NCBI GenBank assembly: GCA_009903855.1 | Contig: WYEK01000030.1 | Span: 1 to 13,276, forward strand | DNA length: 13,276 nucleotides | Direction of reading: 5' to 3' | Origin: Thermocrinis sp. | GTDB taxonomy: Bacteria; Aquificota; Aquificia; Aquificales; Aquificaceae | Shown: one piece after another, positions 1 to 5,994 of the stretch | Layout of the letters: the number at the start of each line of letters is the position of its first letter | How positions within the stretch are numbered: position 1 is the stretch's first letter | Program-made: the position numbers and the translations under genes | The notes under the pieces: model-generated | What the model was told of the DNA's origin: nothing | What the model saw: only the letters and a program-made list of their open reading frames with translations | Databases searched by the model: none

Positions 1-1075
1 AATAGACCGCTAAATCCACCACCTCCGGGTCCTTTACAAAGAGGTAGGAAAACTCCCTTGGGAATAGTAGCAGAAATACCCCAGCCAGACCCATTATAAG
101 GGCTGTGAGGTGGGCTATGGTTGATATGCCACGCTGTAAGCCCTTATAGTTGCCCGCACCAAAGTTCTGTCCGGAGACTATCGTGGAAGCAATCATAAAC
201 CCAAAGCCAACCATAAAAGACACACTTTCAACCCTCAGACCCACTTGATGCGCTGCGAGTGCTTTGTCTCCAAATCTGGCAATCATACCCACAAAGATGT
301 TAAAGGAGAGGCTGGTAATAGCCCTTTCAAGGGCGGTGGGACTGCCAATTCTCAGTATCTTCAGAAGAACATCCTTTCCCACGTCTAATCTTACGGGGAA
401 GGGTCTTCTGTGGGCAATGTATAGGTAAAGGTATGCCAAAAGCCCATAGATTTCTGAAAGGACAATTCCCCAACCTGCACCCGCCACCTCCAGCCGGGGC
501 AAGCCAAACTTTCCGTATATGAGAAGATAAGAAAAGACTACGTCTATCAAACTCATAAAAAAGCCTATTTTGAAGGGGGTTTTTGTGTCTCCGTAGCCGT
601 TGTAAGCGGCGTAGAAGACCTCTAAGATAAAGCCCACGGTGATAAAGAGAAATATGGGTTTTAGGTATTGGTAGGATACTTCTGCCACCTCCTTTGAGGC
701 ACCAAATTGCATCATAATGGCTGTGGTTATGTCTGTACCAAAAAAGGTCAAGGGTAGTGCGATCAAAAAGGCTAAGATCAGTCCCCACAGAAAGGCTGGA
801 GAAGGATCCTTTCCTGCACCCACCCTTTGGGCTACTAAAACGGAGGTGCCCGTGTAAGACAGAGCCATTAGGGAGTATATGAACCAGAGCATACTGTTAG
901 AGTATCCTACTCCCGCCACTGCGGTGGAAGAAATACCCGAGACCAATATAAGGGACACACTGGTTTCCACCGTGTAAAGCAGGTTTGAGAAGATGATGGG
1001 TAATGCAAGCTTTGAAACTTTCTTAGCTATGTTTATTCTGTCTTCTGAAGGGTCTACGAGAATTTTATTGTCCAT
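1..1075 (-). CDS. MATE-family multidrug/sodium efflux protein, C-terminus beyond window
   Basis: An uninterrupted reading frame runs from an ATG at 1075 to the window edge, giving 358 codons of a polytopic membrane protein. MATE proteins are inner-membrane antiporters that export organic cations, drugs or metabolites in exchange for Na+ or H+. Seen here: a short hydrophilic N-terminus, then repeated hydrophobic helices, the motif VLVAQRVGAGK near residues 75-90, and a second-half counterpart with GSPTALERA, ALAAHQVGLR and SGQNFGAGNYKG. These are the duplicated MatE signatures. Family members are usually about 440-460 residues, so roughly 80-100 residues lie to the left of the window. The start overlaps the end of the phospholipase gene by 11 bases, which indicates translational coupling. 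The substrate cannot be inferred. Confidence 0.93.
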   Translation of the reverse strand, partial: MDNKILVDPSEDRINIAKKVSKLALPIIFSNLLYTVETSVSLILVSGISSTAVAGVGYSNSMLWFIYSLMALSYTGTSVLVAQRVGAGKDPSPAFLWGLILAFLIALPLTFFGTDITTAIMMQFGASKEVAEVSYQYLKPIFLFITVGFILEVFYAAYNGYGDTKTPFKIGFFMSLIDVVFSYLLIYGKFGLPRLEVAGAGWGIVLSEIYGLLAYLYLYIAHRRPFPVRLDVGKDVLLKILRIGSPTALERAITSLSFNIFVGMIARFGDKALAAHQVGLRVESVSFMVGFGFMIASTIVSGQNFGAGNYKGLQRGISTIAHLTALIMGLAGVFLLLFPREFSYLFVKDPEVVDLAVY

Positions 1076-1814
1076 GAAAGCCCTTCATCACCTCCAAGGT
1101 CTTTTTGTAGCCAAGATGGTAGAGCTCATCCAATTTCCATAAATTGTATGGAGAGTAATTCTCCAAATCAGGCACTATAACCACATTGCAGAGTTCCTTC
1201 CTTTTATCTGCGTTAGACCGTACCGCCAAAAGAAAGCTTCTTATTAGCACCGCAAACATGCTCCTTGGCTTTCCAATGGTAGAGGTAGGATTAACATCTA
1301 CGCCCACTATGAAAAGTCCTTTGTTCTGCACAGGTTCCACCGGAAGGTTGTTGGTAATACCTCCATCCAAAAGCAGAAAGTTTTTAAACTTCACCGGTTC
1401 AAAGATGCCCGGCAAGGCACAGCTTCCCAGGAGGGGTTCATAGAGCTCTCCTTCCGAAAAGTAAAGGGTGTTTCCGCTAAGGATATCTAAAGCGCATATA
1501 TGAAACTCCCTTTTTAACTCCTCAATGCGTTCTACCTCTAGGTAGTCCTTTAGAAACCTCTTTGCGTCCATCAGAGAAAAAAATCCCAACTTTGGAAGTC
1601 TTGGCTTTATGTATCTGAGCCAGTGTTTGGACTTTACGATCTTTAACATTTCCTCCGGTGTGTATCCTGCACAGTAGAAGGCTCCCACCAGGGCGCCCGC
1701 ACTCACACCGCTTATGGCTGAAATTTCAAAGCCGAGATCCTCTAAAGCTTTTATAACTCCTATGTGGGCGACGCCCCTAACCGCACCGCCCGAGAGAACC
1801 AAGGCAATCTTCAT
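1065..1814 (-). CDS. Patatin-like phospholipase (RssA/NTE-type serine hydrolase)
   Basis: A 249-residue cytoplasmic-type protein of the bacterial patatin family, which hydrolyses acyl esters of phospholipids or lysophospholipids with a Ser-Asp dyad. The oxyanion-hole motif SGGAVRG is at residues 8-14, the nucleophile elbow GVSAG at 36-40 (Ser38), and the catalytic Asp in DGG at 150-152, followed by NNLPVEP. The length is typical of single-domain bacterial patatins. No signal peptide is visible, although hydrophobic segments near residues 40-50 and 187-199 could touch the membrane. The ATG at 1814 starts directly on the conserved first beta strand (MKIALVLSGG). The gene is transcribed away from the thermonuclease and leads into the MATE exporter with an 11-base overlap. 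The real substrate and any link to the exporter are unknown. Confidence 0.93.
   Translation of the reverse strand: MKIALVLSGGAVRGVAHIGVIKALEDLGFEISAISGVSAGALVGAFYCAGYTPEEMLKIVKSKHWLRYIKPRLPKLGFFSLMDAKRFLKDYLEVERIEELKREFHICALDILSGNTLYFSEGELYEPLLGSCALPGIFEPVKFKNFLLLDGGITNNLPVEPVQNKGLFIVGVDVNPTSTIGKPRSMFAVLIRSFLLAVRSNADKRKELCNVVIVPDLENYSPYNLWKLDELYHLGYKKTLEVMKGFHGQ
1081..1095 (-). promoter_or_regulatory. Ribosome-binding region of the MATE gene inside the phospholipase 3' end
   Basis: Reading the minus strand, GAAGGG (1086-1081) sits 5 bases before the MATE ATG. A full anti-Shine-Dalgarno match, GGAGGTGAT (1095-1087), lies just upstream. Both are within the last codons of the phospholipase gene, so terminating ribosomes could reload onto the exporter start at 1075. 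The sequence is seen; the use of the site is inferred. Confidence 0.5.
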
Positions 1815-1831
1815 GGAAATAATAAAGTATA
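1815..1831 (-). promoter_or_regulatory. Possible promoter of the phospholipase-MATE unit
   Basis: On the minus strand a -10-like TATACT (1831-1826) lies 11 bases before the phospholipase ATG at 1814. No convincing TTGACA-like -35 is seen at 16-18 bases upstream; that position is simply AT-rich. No Shine-Dalgarno precedes the ATG. Transcription would start only a few bases before the start codon. This is a weak call from sequence appearance. Confidence 0.3.
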
Positions 1832-1849
1832 AACTCTTGCGTTAGACTT

Positions 1850-1863
1850 TATAATATAAAACC
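1850..1863 (+). promoter_or_regulatory. Possible promoter of the thermonuclease gene (leaderless type)
   Basis: A perfect -10 hexamer TATAAT at 1850-1855 is separated from the ATG at 1864 by only 8 bases, so a start 6-8 bases downstream of the hexamer would give a leader of 1-3 bases. No Shine-Dalgarno and no clear -35 element are seen. The 49-base divergent gap must carry promoters for both flanking genes. Confidence 0.4.
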
Positions 1864-2394
1864 ATGTGGAGACTTTTAGTTATTCCTTTGATACTTTTTA
1901 TTGCTTCCTGTGGTAAAAGCACGCCAACATCTGCAGAGAAAAAGGGAACTCCCTGCAAGGTTGTCCGGGTCATAGACGGAGATACTTTTACCTGCACACT
2001 CAAAAATGGGGAGGAGGTTAAGGTTAGACTTATCGGTGTAGATACACCAGAAAGCAGAGAAAATCCAAAGCTTGAGAGGGATGTCAAAAAGAGCGGTCTG
2101 CAAAAGGAAGAGATTATACATATGGGAAAGATCGCCGCAGAATTTACTAAAAAGCTGTTGCCAGAGGGAGAAATTGTTTATTTGGAACAGGACGTGCAAA
2201 AGACGGATAAATACGGAAGGGTTTTGGCTTATGTGTGGCTGAAGGATGGCAGAATGTTAAATGAGATTTTGGTAAGGGAAGGAATGGCACAGGTCTATAC
2301 CATCCCACCAAATGTTAAGTATCAGGATATTTTCTTGGAAGCCCAAAGGCAGGCAAGAGAAGAGGGTAAGGGCTTTTGGAAGTCAGGCTTTTGA
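1864..2394 (+). CDS. Thermonuclease (staphylococcal-nuclease-like) lipoprotein
   Basis: A 176-residue protein with a lipoprotein signal: a charged start (MWR), a hydrophobic core, then lipobox IASC with the lipidation cysteine at residue 16. The mature part is an SNase-fold Ca2+-dependent nuclease that cuts DNA and RNA. The family landmarks are present: VIDGDT at 37-41, catalytic VRLIGVDTPES at 54-64 (Arg55, Glu63), and DKYGRVLAYVWL at 115-126 (Arg119). LNEILVREGMAQV follows the usual C-terminal pattern. It should be anchored at the cell surface or in the periplasm, where it could recycle nucleotides or degrade incoming DNA. It appears monocistronic and its 3' end overlaps that of ksgA by 12 bases, tail to tail. 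Function is confident; physiological role is inferred. Confidence 0.93.
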   Translation: MWRLLVIPLILFIASCGKSTPTSAEKKGTPCKVVRVIDGDTFTCTLKNGEEVKVRLIGVDTPESRENPKLERDVKKSGLQKEEIIHMGKIAAEFTKKLLPEGEIVYLEQDVQKTDKYGRVLAYVWLKDGRMLNEILVREGMAQVYTIPPNVKYQDIFLEAQRQAREEGKGFWKSGF

Positions 2395-3129
2395 AAGAAA
2401 GTACAACCTTTGTATCTCCTCCAGAGATAGCCCCTCCACCCTCCGCTGAGGGTCTATGCTTGCCCTACGCAGAAGCTCTCCCGGGAGCTTGTTTTTTAGA
2501 GCCTTTCTCCTGAGGGAAAAGAGTTTGGTTAAAAAGGCTTTGTATTCCATTGGTTCTATCTCGGGAGTTGGCTCCTTTCTGGTTAACCTTATTACAGCCG
2601 ATTGAACCTTTGGAGGGGGCAAAAAGAAGCGAGGGGGAACCGTCATAAGGTATTCCGCTTCAAAAAAAGTCTTAACAAAGACGCCAAGCCAAGATAAGCC
2701 CTTTACCAGCTTTTGTGCCACCTCCTTTTGAACCATAAAAACCGCCAACGTAACGCATCTGTGGGAAAGAACGGTCCTCTCAAGGATCAAGCTTGCACTG
2801 TTGTAGGGCAAATTTCCTAAAAGCTTTAAGGAGTTTCCCAAAAGGCAATAGTCAAACTCGCTCGCATCGGTATGATAGATTTTGAGCCTTGGATCTTGTA
2901 GCTTTTTTAGTTCCTCTATCATGTCTTTGTCTATCTCCAAGCAGTGGAGTTCTTTTATTGGCTCCTTTAATATCTCTTTTGTTAAATTGCCCGTGCCGGG
3001 ACCGATTTCTACCACTACGTCTTCAGCGTTCAAGCGAGCAAACTCTACAATTCTTTTTAAAATTCCCGGAGACACCAGAAGATGCTGTCCGTAGAACTTT
3101 TTAAGCCTCAAGTTGCTTCGTGCTCCCAA
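2383..3129 (-). CDS. ksgA: 16S rRNA adenine-N6,N6-dimethyltransferase RsmA (KsgA)
   Basis: A 248-residue SAM-dependent enzyme that dimethylates the two adjacent adenines (A1518/A1519 in E. coli numbering) of the helix-45 loop in small-subunit rRNA, a late step in 30S maturation. Seen: KKFYGQHLL at 10-18, the SAM motif EIGPGTGNLT at 41-50, the acidic LEID at 64-67, the catalytic NLPY at 106-109, and a C-terminal VPPRFFLPPPKVQSAV segment typical of RsmA. The open frame starts at TTG 3129. A second TTG at 3111 would give a protein starting LRLKKFYGQ, which fits the short N-terminus I recall for the Aquifex enzyme, so the exact start is uncertain. Neither start has a well-spaced Shine-Dalgarno. 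The gene runs divergently from the thioredoxin-like gene and converges on the thermonuclease. Confidence 0.95.
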   Translation of the reverse strand: MGARSNLRLKKFYGQHLLVSPGILKRIVEFARLNAEDVVVEIGPGTGNLTKEILKEPIKELHCLEIDKDMIEELKKLQDPRLKIYHTDASEFDYCLLGNSLKLLGNLPYNSASLILERTVLSHRCVTLAVFMVQKEVAQKLVKGLSWLGVFVKTFFEAEYLMTVPPRFFLPPPKVQSAVIRLTRKEPTPEIEPMEYKAFLTKLFSLRRKALKNKLPGELLRRASIDPQRRVEGLSLEEIQRLYFLSKA

Positions 3130-3149
3130 TTGGGATATATTTTAAAGCC
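3113..3149 (+). promoter_or_regulatory. Possible promoter of the thioredoxin-like lipoprotein gene
   Basis: A -35-like TTGCTT (3113-3118) and a -10-like TATATT (3136-3141) are separated by exactly 17 bases. The -10 ends 8 bases before the ATG at 3150, so the transcript would have almost no leader. The -35 element lies within the ksgA 5' end, and the region overlaps any ksgA promoter. On the minus strand TAAAAT (3144-3139) could serve ksgA. Sequence-based only. Confidence 0.42.
3124..3135. repeat. 12-bp perfect palindrome, possible operator
   Basis: TCCCAATTGGGA is a perfect inverted repeat lying at the ksgA start and between the -35 and -10 candidates of the thioredoxin-like gene. Its position suits a dimeric repressor controlling one or both divergent genes. 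It may also be chance, since part of it can be ksgA coding sequence. No second copy was noticed in the other divergent gaps. Confidence 0.3.
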
Positions 3150-3650
3150 ATGAGCAGACTTATTGCCTTTTTGATGGTCCTCTTCAGCATAGGGCTCACC
3201 CTATCCTCTTGTAAAGGAGAAAAGGAGAAGAACTCCAATCCCGCCGAAACCAAAAGCCTGATTCCTCAATCTCCCTATGCCATGCTGATCGTGGAAAGTG
3301 AAAGCTGTATATACTGCAAACAATTAGACAAAGACCTACAAAGGGACCCTCAGCTGAAAAAAGCGGTGGAAGGTATGGATGTTTTAAGGCTCCTTGCGGA
3401 AAGCAACGCCAGAGTAAAGTACAGGCTTGATGGTAAGGAGGGAGAGAGCACCGAGGAGGACTTGGCAAGGGCTTTGGGCGTTAGGGCATACCCCCACATA
3501 ATCTTTTACAACTCCCAAGGGGAGATCATCTTAAGGATTCCGGGCTATACGCCCCCGAAGACCCTCGCCTGCGTTATAAGGTACGTGAAAGAGGAGTTTT
3601 ACAAAAAGGAGAACATAAATCAGTTTCTACAGAGGGAAGGGTGCGTTTAA
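3150..3650 (+). CDS. Thioredoxin-like lipoprotein with CIYC motif
   Basis: From the ATG at 3150 this is a 166-residue protein; an upstream in-frame GTG at 3120 is less likely because the ATG starts directly on a signal peptide. Seen: a hydrophobic signal with lipobox LSSC (lipidated Cys21), a Ser/Asn/Glu-rich linker, the redox motif CIYC at 53-56 preceded by ESES, the cis-proline in AYPHIIFY (Pro115), and a GYTPP loop at 132-136. This is a thioredoxin fold with an insertion between the active-site helix and the cis-Pro strand, resembling periplasmic SoxW/DsbC-like reductases. It should act outside the inner membrane on disulfides of exported proteins. Extra cysteines occur at 141 and 165. No redox partner is adjacent, and it converges on the flavin-reductase-like gene with a 4-base overlap. 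A SoxW role is possible but not shown. Confidence 0.85.
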   Translation: MSRLIAFLMVLFSIGLTLSSCKGEKEKNSNPAETKSLIPQSPYAMLIVESESCIYCKQLDKDLQRDPQLKKAVEGMDVLRLLAESNARVKYRLDGKEGESTEEDLARALGVRAYPHIIFYNSQGEIILRIPGYTPPKTLACVIRYVKEEFYKKENINQFLQREGCV

Positions 3651-4183
3651 GTTGGACACTTGCAAAATCTCTCTCCAACCCTTCCCACCCTGTAGTCCCT
3701 TCTTTTTCTTATTACTATAAAGACCACCTCTCCGAGGATAAGGTCGTAGTTATAAAGCTCCCTGTGTTCCAGTAGTCTGCACTCAAAGCTGGCGGGGCAC
3801 TCTTTTACCCTTGGAGGCTTTACTATTGCAGATGGCTCGGGCGTTAGCTTGATAACCTCTAACTCACTAACATGAGGTGGGTAATCCCAAGAAGTTCTCT
3901 CAGCCTTTTTCAAAAGATTATATTCAAGGAAATTGACCACAAACTCTCCACTATCAAGGATATTACGGGCTGTGTCCTTTTTGGTGCCATCTTCTTTTTT
4001 ACTTATGGACAGCATTAAAACGGGTGGTTGGTCGCATACCACGTTAAAAAAACTGAAGGGAGCCAAATTAATAACACCCTCTTTGCTCAAGGTGGATACC
4101 CAAGCGATGGGTCTTGGTGCCACCCAGTCTACAAGAATATCGTAAAGTTCATCCGATGAGAGATTTTTTACATCAAGTTCCAT
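3647..4183 (-). CDS. Flavin reductase-like, FMN-binding split-barrel protein
   Basis: A 178-residue soluble protein of the flavin reductase-like (flavoredoxin/DIM6-NTAB) family, which binds FMN and passes electrons from NAD(P)H or a protein donor to flavin or an acceptor. Seen: RPIAWVST at 24-31, NLAPFSFFN at 39-47, a DTARNI segment at 70-75 and EFVVN at 80-84, all in the order typical of the family. GEVVFIVI at 151-158 is the late barrel strand. The usual C-terminal pattern (R-L-G-G followed by a Tyr) is replaced by RVGRVGERFCKCPT, with two cysteines two residues apart at the very end. It is coupled to serS: its ATG lies inside the serS 3' end with an 11-base overlap. The physiological acceptor is unknown. 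Confidence 0.88.
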   Translation of the reverse strand: MELDVKNLSSDELYDILVDWVAPRPIAWVSTLSKEGVINLAPFSFFNVVCDQPPVLMLSISKKEDGTKKDTARNILDSGEFVVNFLEYNLLKKAERTSWDYPPHVSELEVIKLTPEPSAIVKPPRVKECPASFECRLLEHRELYNYDLILGEVVFIVIRKRRDYRVGRVGERFCKCPT

Positions 4184-5453
4184 CGGGTTTTATAACATCC
4201 GCCTTAAGATAATCTCTGAGGACCTCTGGCACTACCACGGAGCCATCCTTTTGCTGATAGTTTTCCAAAATTGCTGCGAGGGTTCTACCCACCGCCAAGC
4301 CAGAGCCGTTTAGGGTATGCACAAACCTCTTTCTTCCTTCGCTGTCTTTAAAGCGTGTGTTCATGCGCCTTGCCTGAAAGTCCGTACAGTTGGAACAAGA
4401 AGATATCTCCCTGTATTTATTCTGAGAGGGGAACCAGACCTCAATATCGTAAGTCTTTGCAGAGGCAAAGCCAAGGTCTCCGGTGCAAAGGGCAACCACT
4501 CTGTAGGGCAGTCCCAAGAGCCTGAGGATCTCTTCCGCATCTGCGGTTAGCTTTTCTAACTCTTCGTCTGAAGTGTCCGGATGGACAATTTTTACCAGCT
4601 CCACCTTGTCAAACTGATGTTGACGGATTATACCCCTTATGTCCTTGCCGTAAGCCCCCGCCTCCCTTCTGTAGCAGGGAGTGTAGGCAGTCAAGTATAT
4701 GGGCAAGTCCTTCTCCTCAAGGATGGTATCCCTAAATAGGTTTGTCAGGGGCACCTCTGCGGTAGGTATCAAATAAAGACCATCCCTCTCGCAAAAATAC
4801 AGGTCCTCTTCAAACTTAGGAAGTTGTCCGGTGCCCTCAAGGATCTCGGGCTTTACCAGATGGGGAACCCATACTTCTTTGTAGCCCCTGCTTGTATGAA
4901 AATCCAGCATAAAGTTTATCAGGGCTCTCTCTAACTTTGCTCCCCAACCCCACATAACGGTAAATCGGCTACCAGCAAGACTTGCACCCCTCTCAAAGTC
5001 CAGAATACCCAAAGCTTCTCCTATCTCGTAGTGGGCTTTTGGCTCAAAGTCAAAATCTCTCGGTACGCCCCACCTTCTGACCTCCACGTTCTCTGTTTCG
5101 TCCTTTCCCACTGGCACGCTCTGATGGGGGATGTTGGGAATAGAGAGCATGACGCCCTTTAACTGTTCCTCCACCTTGGAAAGCTGATCCTCCAAGCCCT
5201 CTATTTTCTCCTTTATCTCTTTTACCTTACCCTCAAGCTCTGCGGTTTGCTCTCCTATAGATTTGCGCTTTCCGATCTCTTTGCTTAGTGCGTTTCTTTC
5301 TGCCCTGAGGGCTTCCAGATCTTTGAGTATAGACCTTCTTTCTTCGTCAAGCCTTAGCGCTTCATCTACCAATCTTGGATAGTCTTCTCTTCTTAAACGC
5401 AGTCTTTCCTTTACAAACTCTGGGTTTTTCCTCAGAAGCTCTATGTCAAGCAT
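4173..5453 (-). CDS. serS: Seryl-tRNA synthetase
   Basis: A full-length 426-residue class II aminoacyl-tRNA synthetase that charges tRNA-Ser, and also tRNA-Sec where present, with serine. The N-terminal antiparallel coiled-coil tRNA-binding arm spans about residues 27-100 and is rich in Glu, Lys and Leu. The catalytic core shows the serine-binding TAEVPLTN at 231-238, motif 2 YRREAGAYGKDIRGIIRQHQF at 261-281, SSCSNCTDFQARR at 351-363, and motif 3 NGSGLAVGRTLAAILENYQ at 382-400 with Arg390. The ATG at 5453 opens the canonical MLDIELLRKNPEFVKERL start. No Shine-Dalgarno precedes it; the upstream bases are AT-rich. It is the first gene of a two-gene unit with the flavin-reductase-like gene. Confidence 0.98.
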   Translation of the reverse strand: MLDIELLRKNPEFVKERLRLRREDYPRLVDEALRLDEERRSILKDLEALRAERNALSKEIGKRKSIGEQTAELEGKVKEIKEKIEGLEDQLSKVEEQLKGVMLSIPNIPHQSVPVGKDETENVEVRRWGVPRDFDFEPKAHYEIGEALGILDFERGASLAGSRFTVMWGWGAKLERALINFMLDFHTSRGYKEVWVPHLVKPEILEGTGQLPKFEEDLYFCERDGLYLIPTAEVPLTNLFRDTILEEKDLPIYLTAYTPCYRREAGAYGKDIRGIIRQHQFDKVELVKIVHPDTSDEELEKLTADAEEILRLLGLPYRVVALCTGDLGFASAKTYDIEVWFPSQNKYREISSCSNCTDFQARRMNTRFKDSEGRKRFVHTLNGSGLAVGRTLAAILENYQQKDGSVVVPEVLRDYLKADVIKPDGT

Positions 5454-5472
5454 TTATATATAGAGAATAACA
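5454..5472 (-). promoter_or_regulatory. Possible extended -10 promoter of serS
   Basis: On the minus strand TGTTATTCT (5472-5464) reads as an extended -10 (TGn plus TATTCT) ending 10 bases before the serS ATG at 5453. This would give a transcript with only a few leader bases. No good -35 is visible and there is no Shine-Dalgarno between it and the ATG. An alternative TATATA at 5462-5457 is too close to the start codon. Weak call. Confidence 0.33.
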
Positions 5473-5488
5473 CAAACTTCCCACGAGG

Positions 5489-5502
5489 TATAGAATTAAA
5501 TT
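5489..5502 (+). promoter_or_regulatory. Possible promoter of the GNAT-polA unit (leaderless type)
   Basis: TATAGAAT at 5489-5496 contains two overlapping -10-like hexamers, TATAGA ending 8 bases and TAGAAT ending 6 bases before the ATG at 5503. Either places the transcription start on or next to the start codon. GAGG at 5485-5488 is 14 bases from the ATG, too far for a normal ribosome-binding site. No -35 is obvious. Confidence 0.35.
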
Positions 5503-5994
5503 ATGGGCTTAAGAAAGGCAAAGCTAAAGGATGCGGTGGGGATATACTCCCTCATAAACTCCTACGCCAAGGAGGGACTTTTGCTTCCAAGAAGCTTAAA
5601 CTCCATATATGAAAACATTAGAGATTTTTGGGTTTATGAGGAGGAGGGGCAAATCGTGGGATGTTCTGCCTTGCATGTGGTGTGGGAGGATTTGGCGGAG
5701 ATTAAAAGCTTGGCGGTCATTGAGTCCATGAAGGGCAGGGGTATAGGTACTGCCTTAGTGCAGGCATGCTTGAAAGAGGCAGAGGAGCTTGGGGTTAAGC
5801 GTGTGTTTGTGCTAACCTACGCCTTGGACTTTTTTGAAAAGCTCGGTTTTCACACAATAAGCAAGGAGAACCTGCCTCACAAGGTCTGGGGTGAATGCAT
5901 AAACTGTGTTAAATTTCCCTCATGCGACGAAACCGCCATGCAGGTGGAAATAGAAAAGCTAAGCCCAGTAAAGAGCCATGAAGGTGAGCTTTGA
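5503..5994 (+). CDS. GNAT N-acetyltransferase, short N-acetylglutamate synthase-like
   Basis: A 163-residue GCN5-related acetyltransferase using acetyl-CoA. Seen: the substrate-side start LRKAKLKDAVGIYSLINSYA, the core strand EIKSLAVIESMKGRGIGTAL at 66-85 with the acetyl-CoA pyrophosphate loop around Arg79-Gly82, and FFEKLGF at 110-116. The tail HKVWGECINCVKFPSCDETAM at 126-146 is, from memory, characteristic of short stand-alone N-acetylglutamate synthases (ArgA-like), which make N-acetylglutamate for arginine synthesis. Cysteines 132, 135 and 141 form a compact CxxCx5C group that might bind metal. It overlaps polA by 17 bases and heads that unit. The GNAT fold is certain; the NAGS activity is a family-based inference. 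Confidence 0.82.
   Translation: MGLRKAKLKDAVGIYSLINSYAKEGLLLPRSLNSIYENIRDFWVYEEEGQIVGCSALHVVWEDLAEIKSLAVIESMKGRGIGTALVQACLKEAEELGVKRVFVLTYALDFFEKLGFHTISKENLPHKVWGECINCVKFPSCDETAMQVEIEKLSPVKSHEGEL

Noticed and set aside
327..788. A 153-codon plus-strand open frame opposite the MATE gene
   Set aside because: It lies wholly within the well-supported MATE frame, has no recognisable motif and a low-complexity Arg/Leu-rich composition typical of antisense shadows.
3120..3149. GTG start at 3120 for the thioredoxin-like lipoprotein
   Set aside because: It would put ten extra residues ahead of the signal peptide and would overlap the ksgA start; the ATG at 3150 begins a normal lipoprotein signal.
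1864..3650. A defence or competence system made of the surface nuclease plus the thioredoxin-like lipoprotein
   Set aside because: The two genes are separated by ksgA on the other strand and share no operon; both are common stand-alone envelope proteins, so no system is supported.
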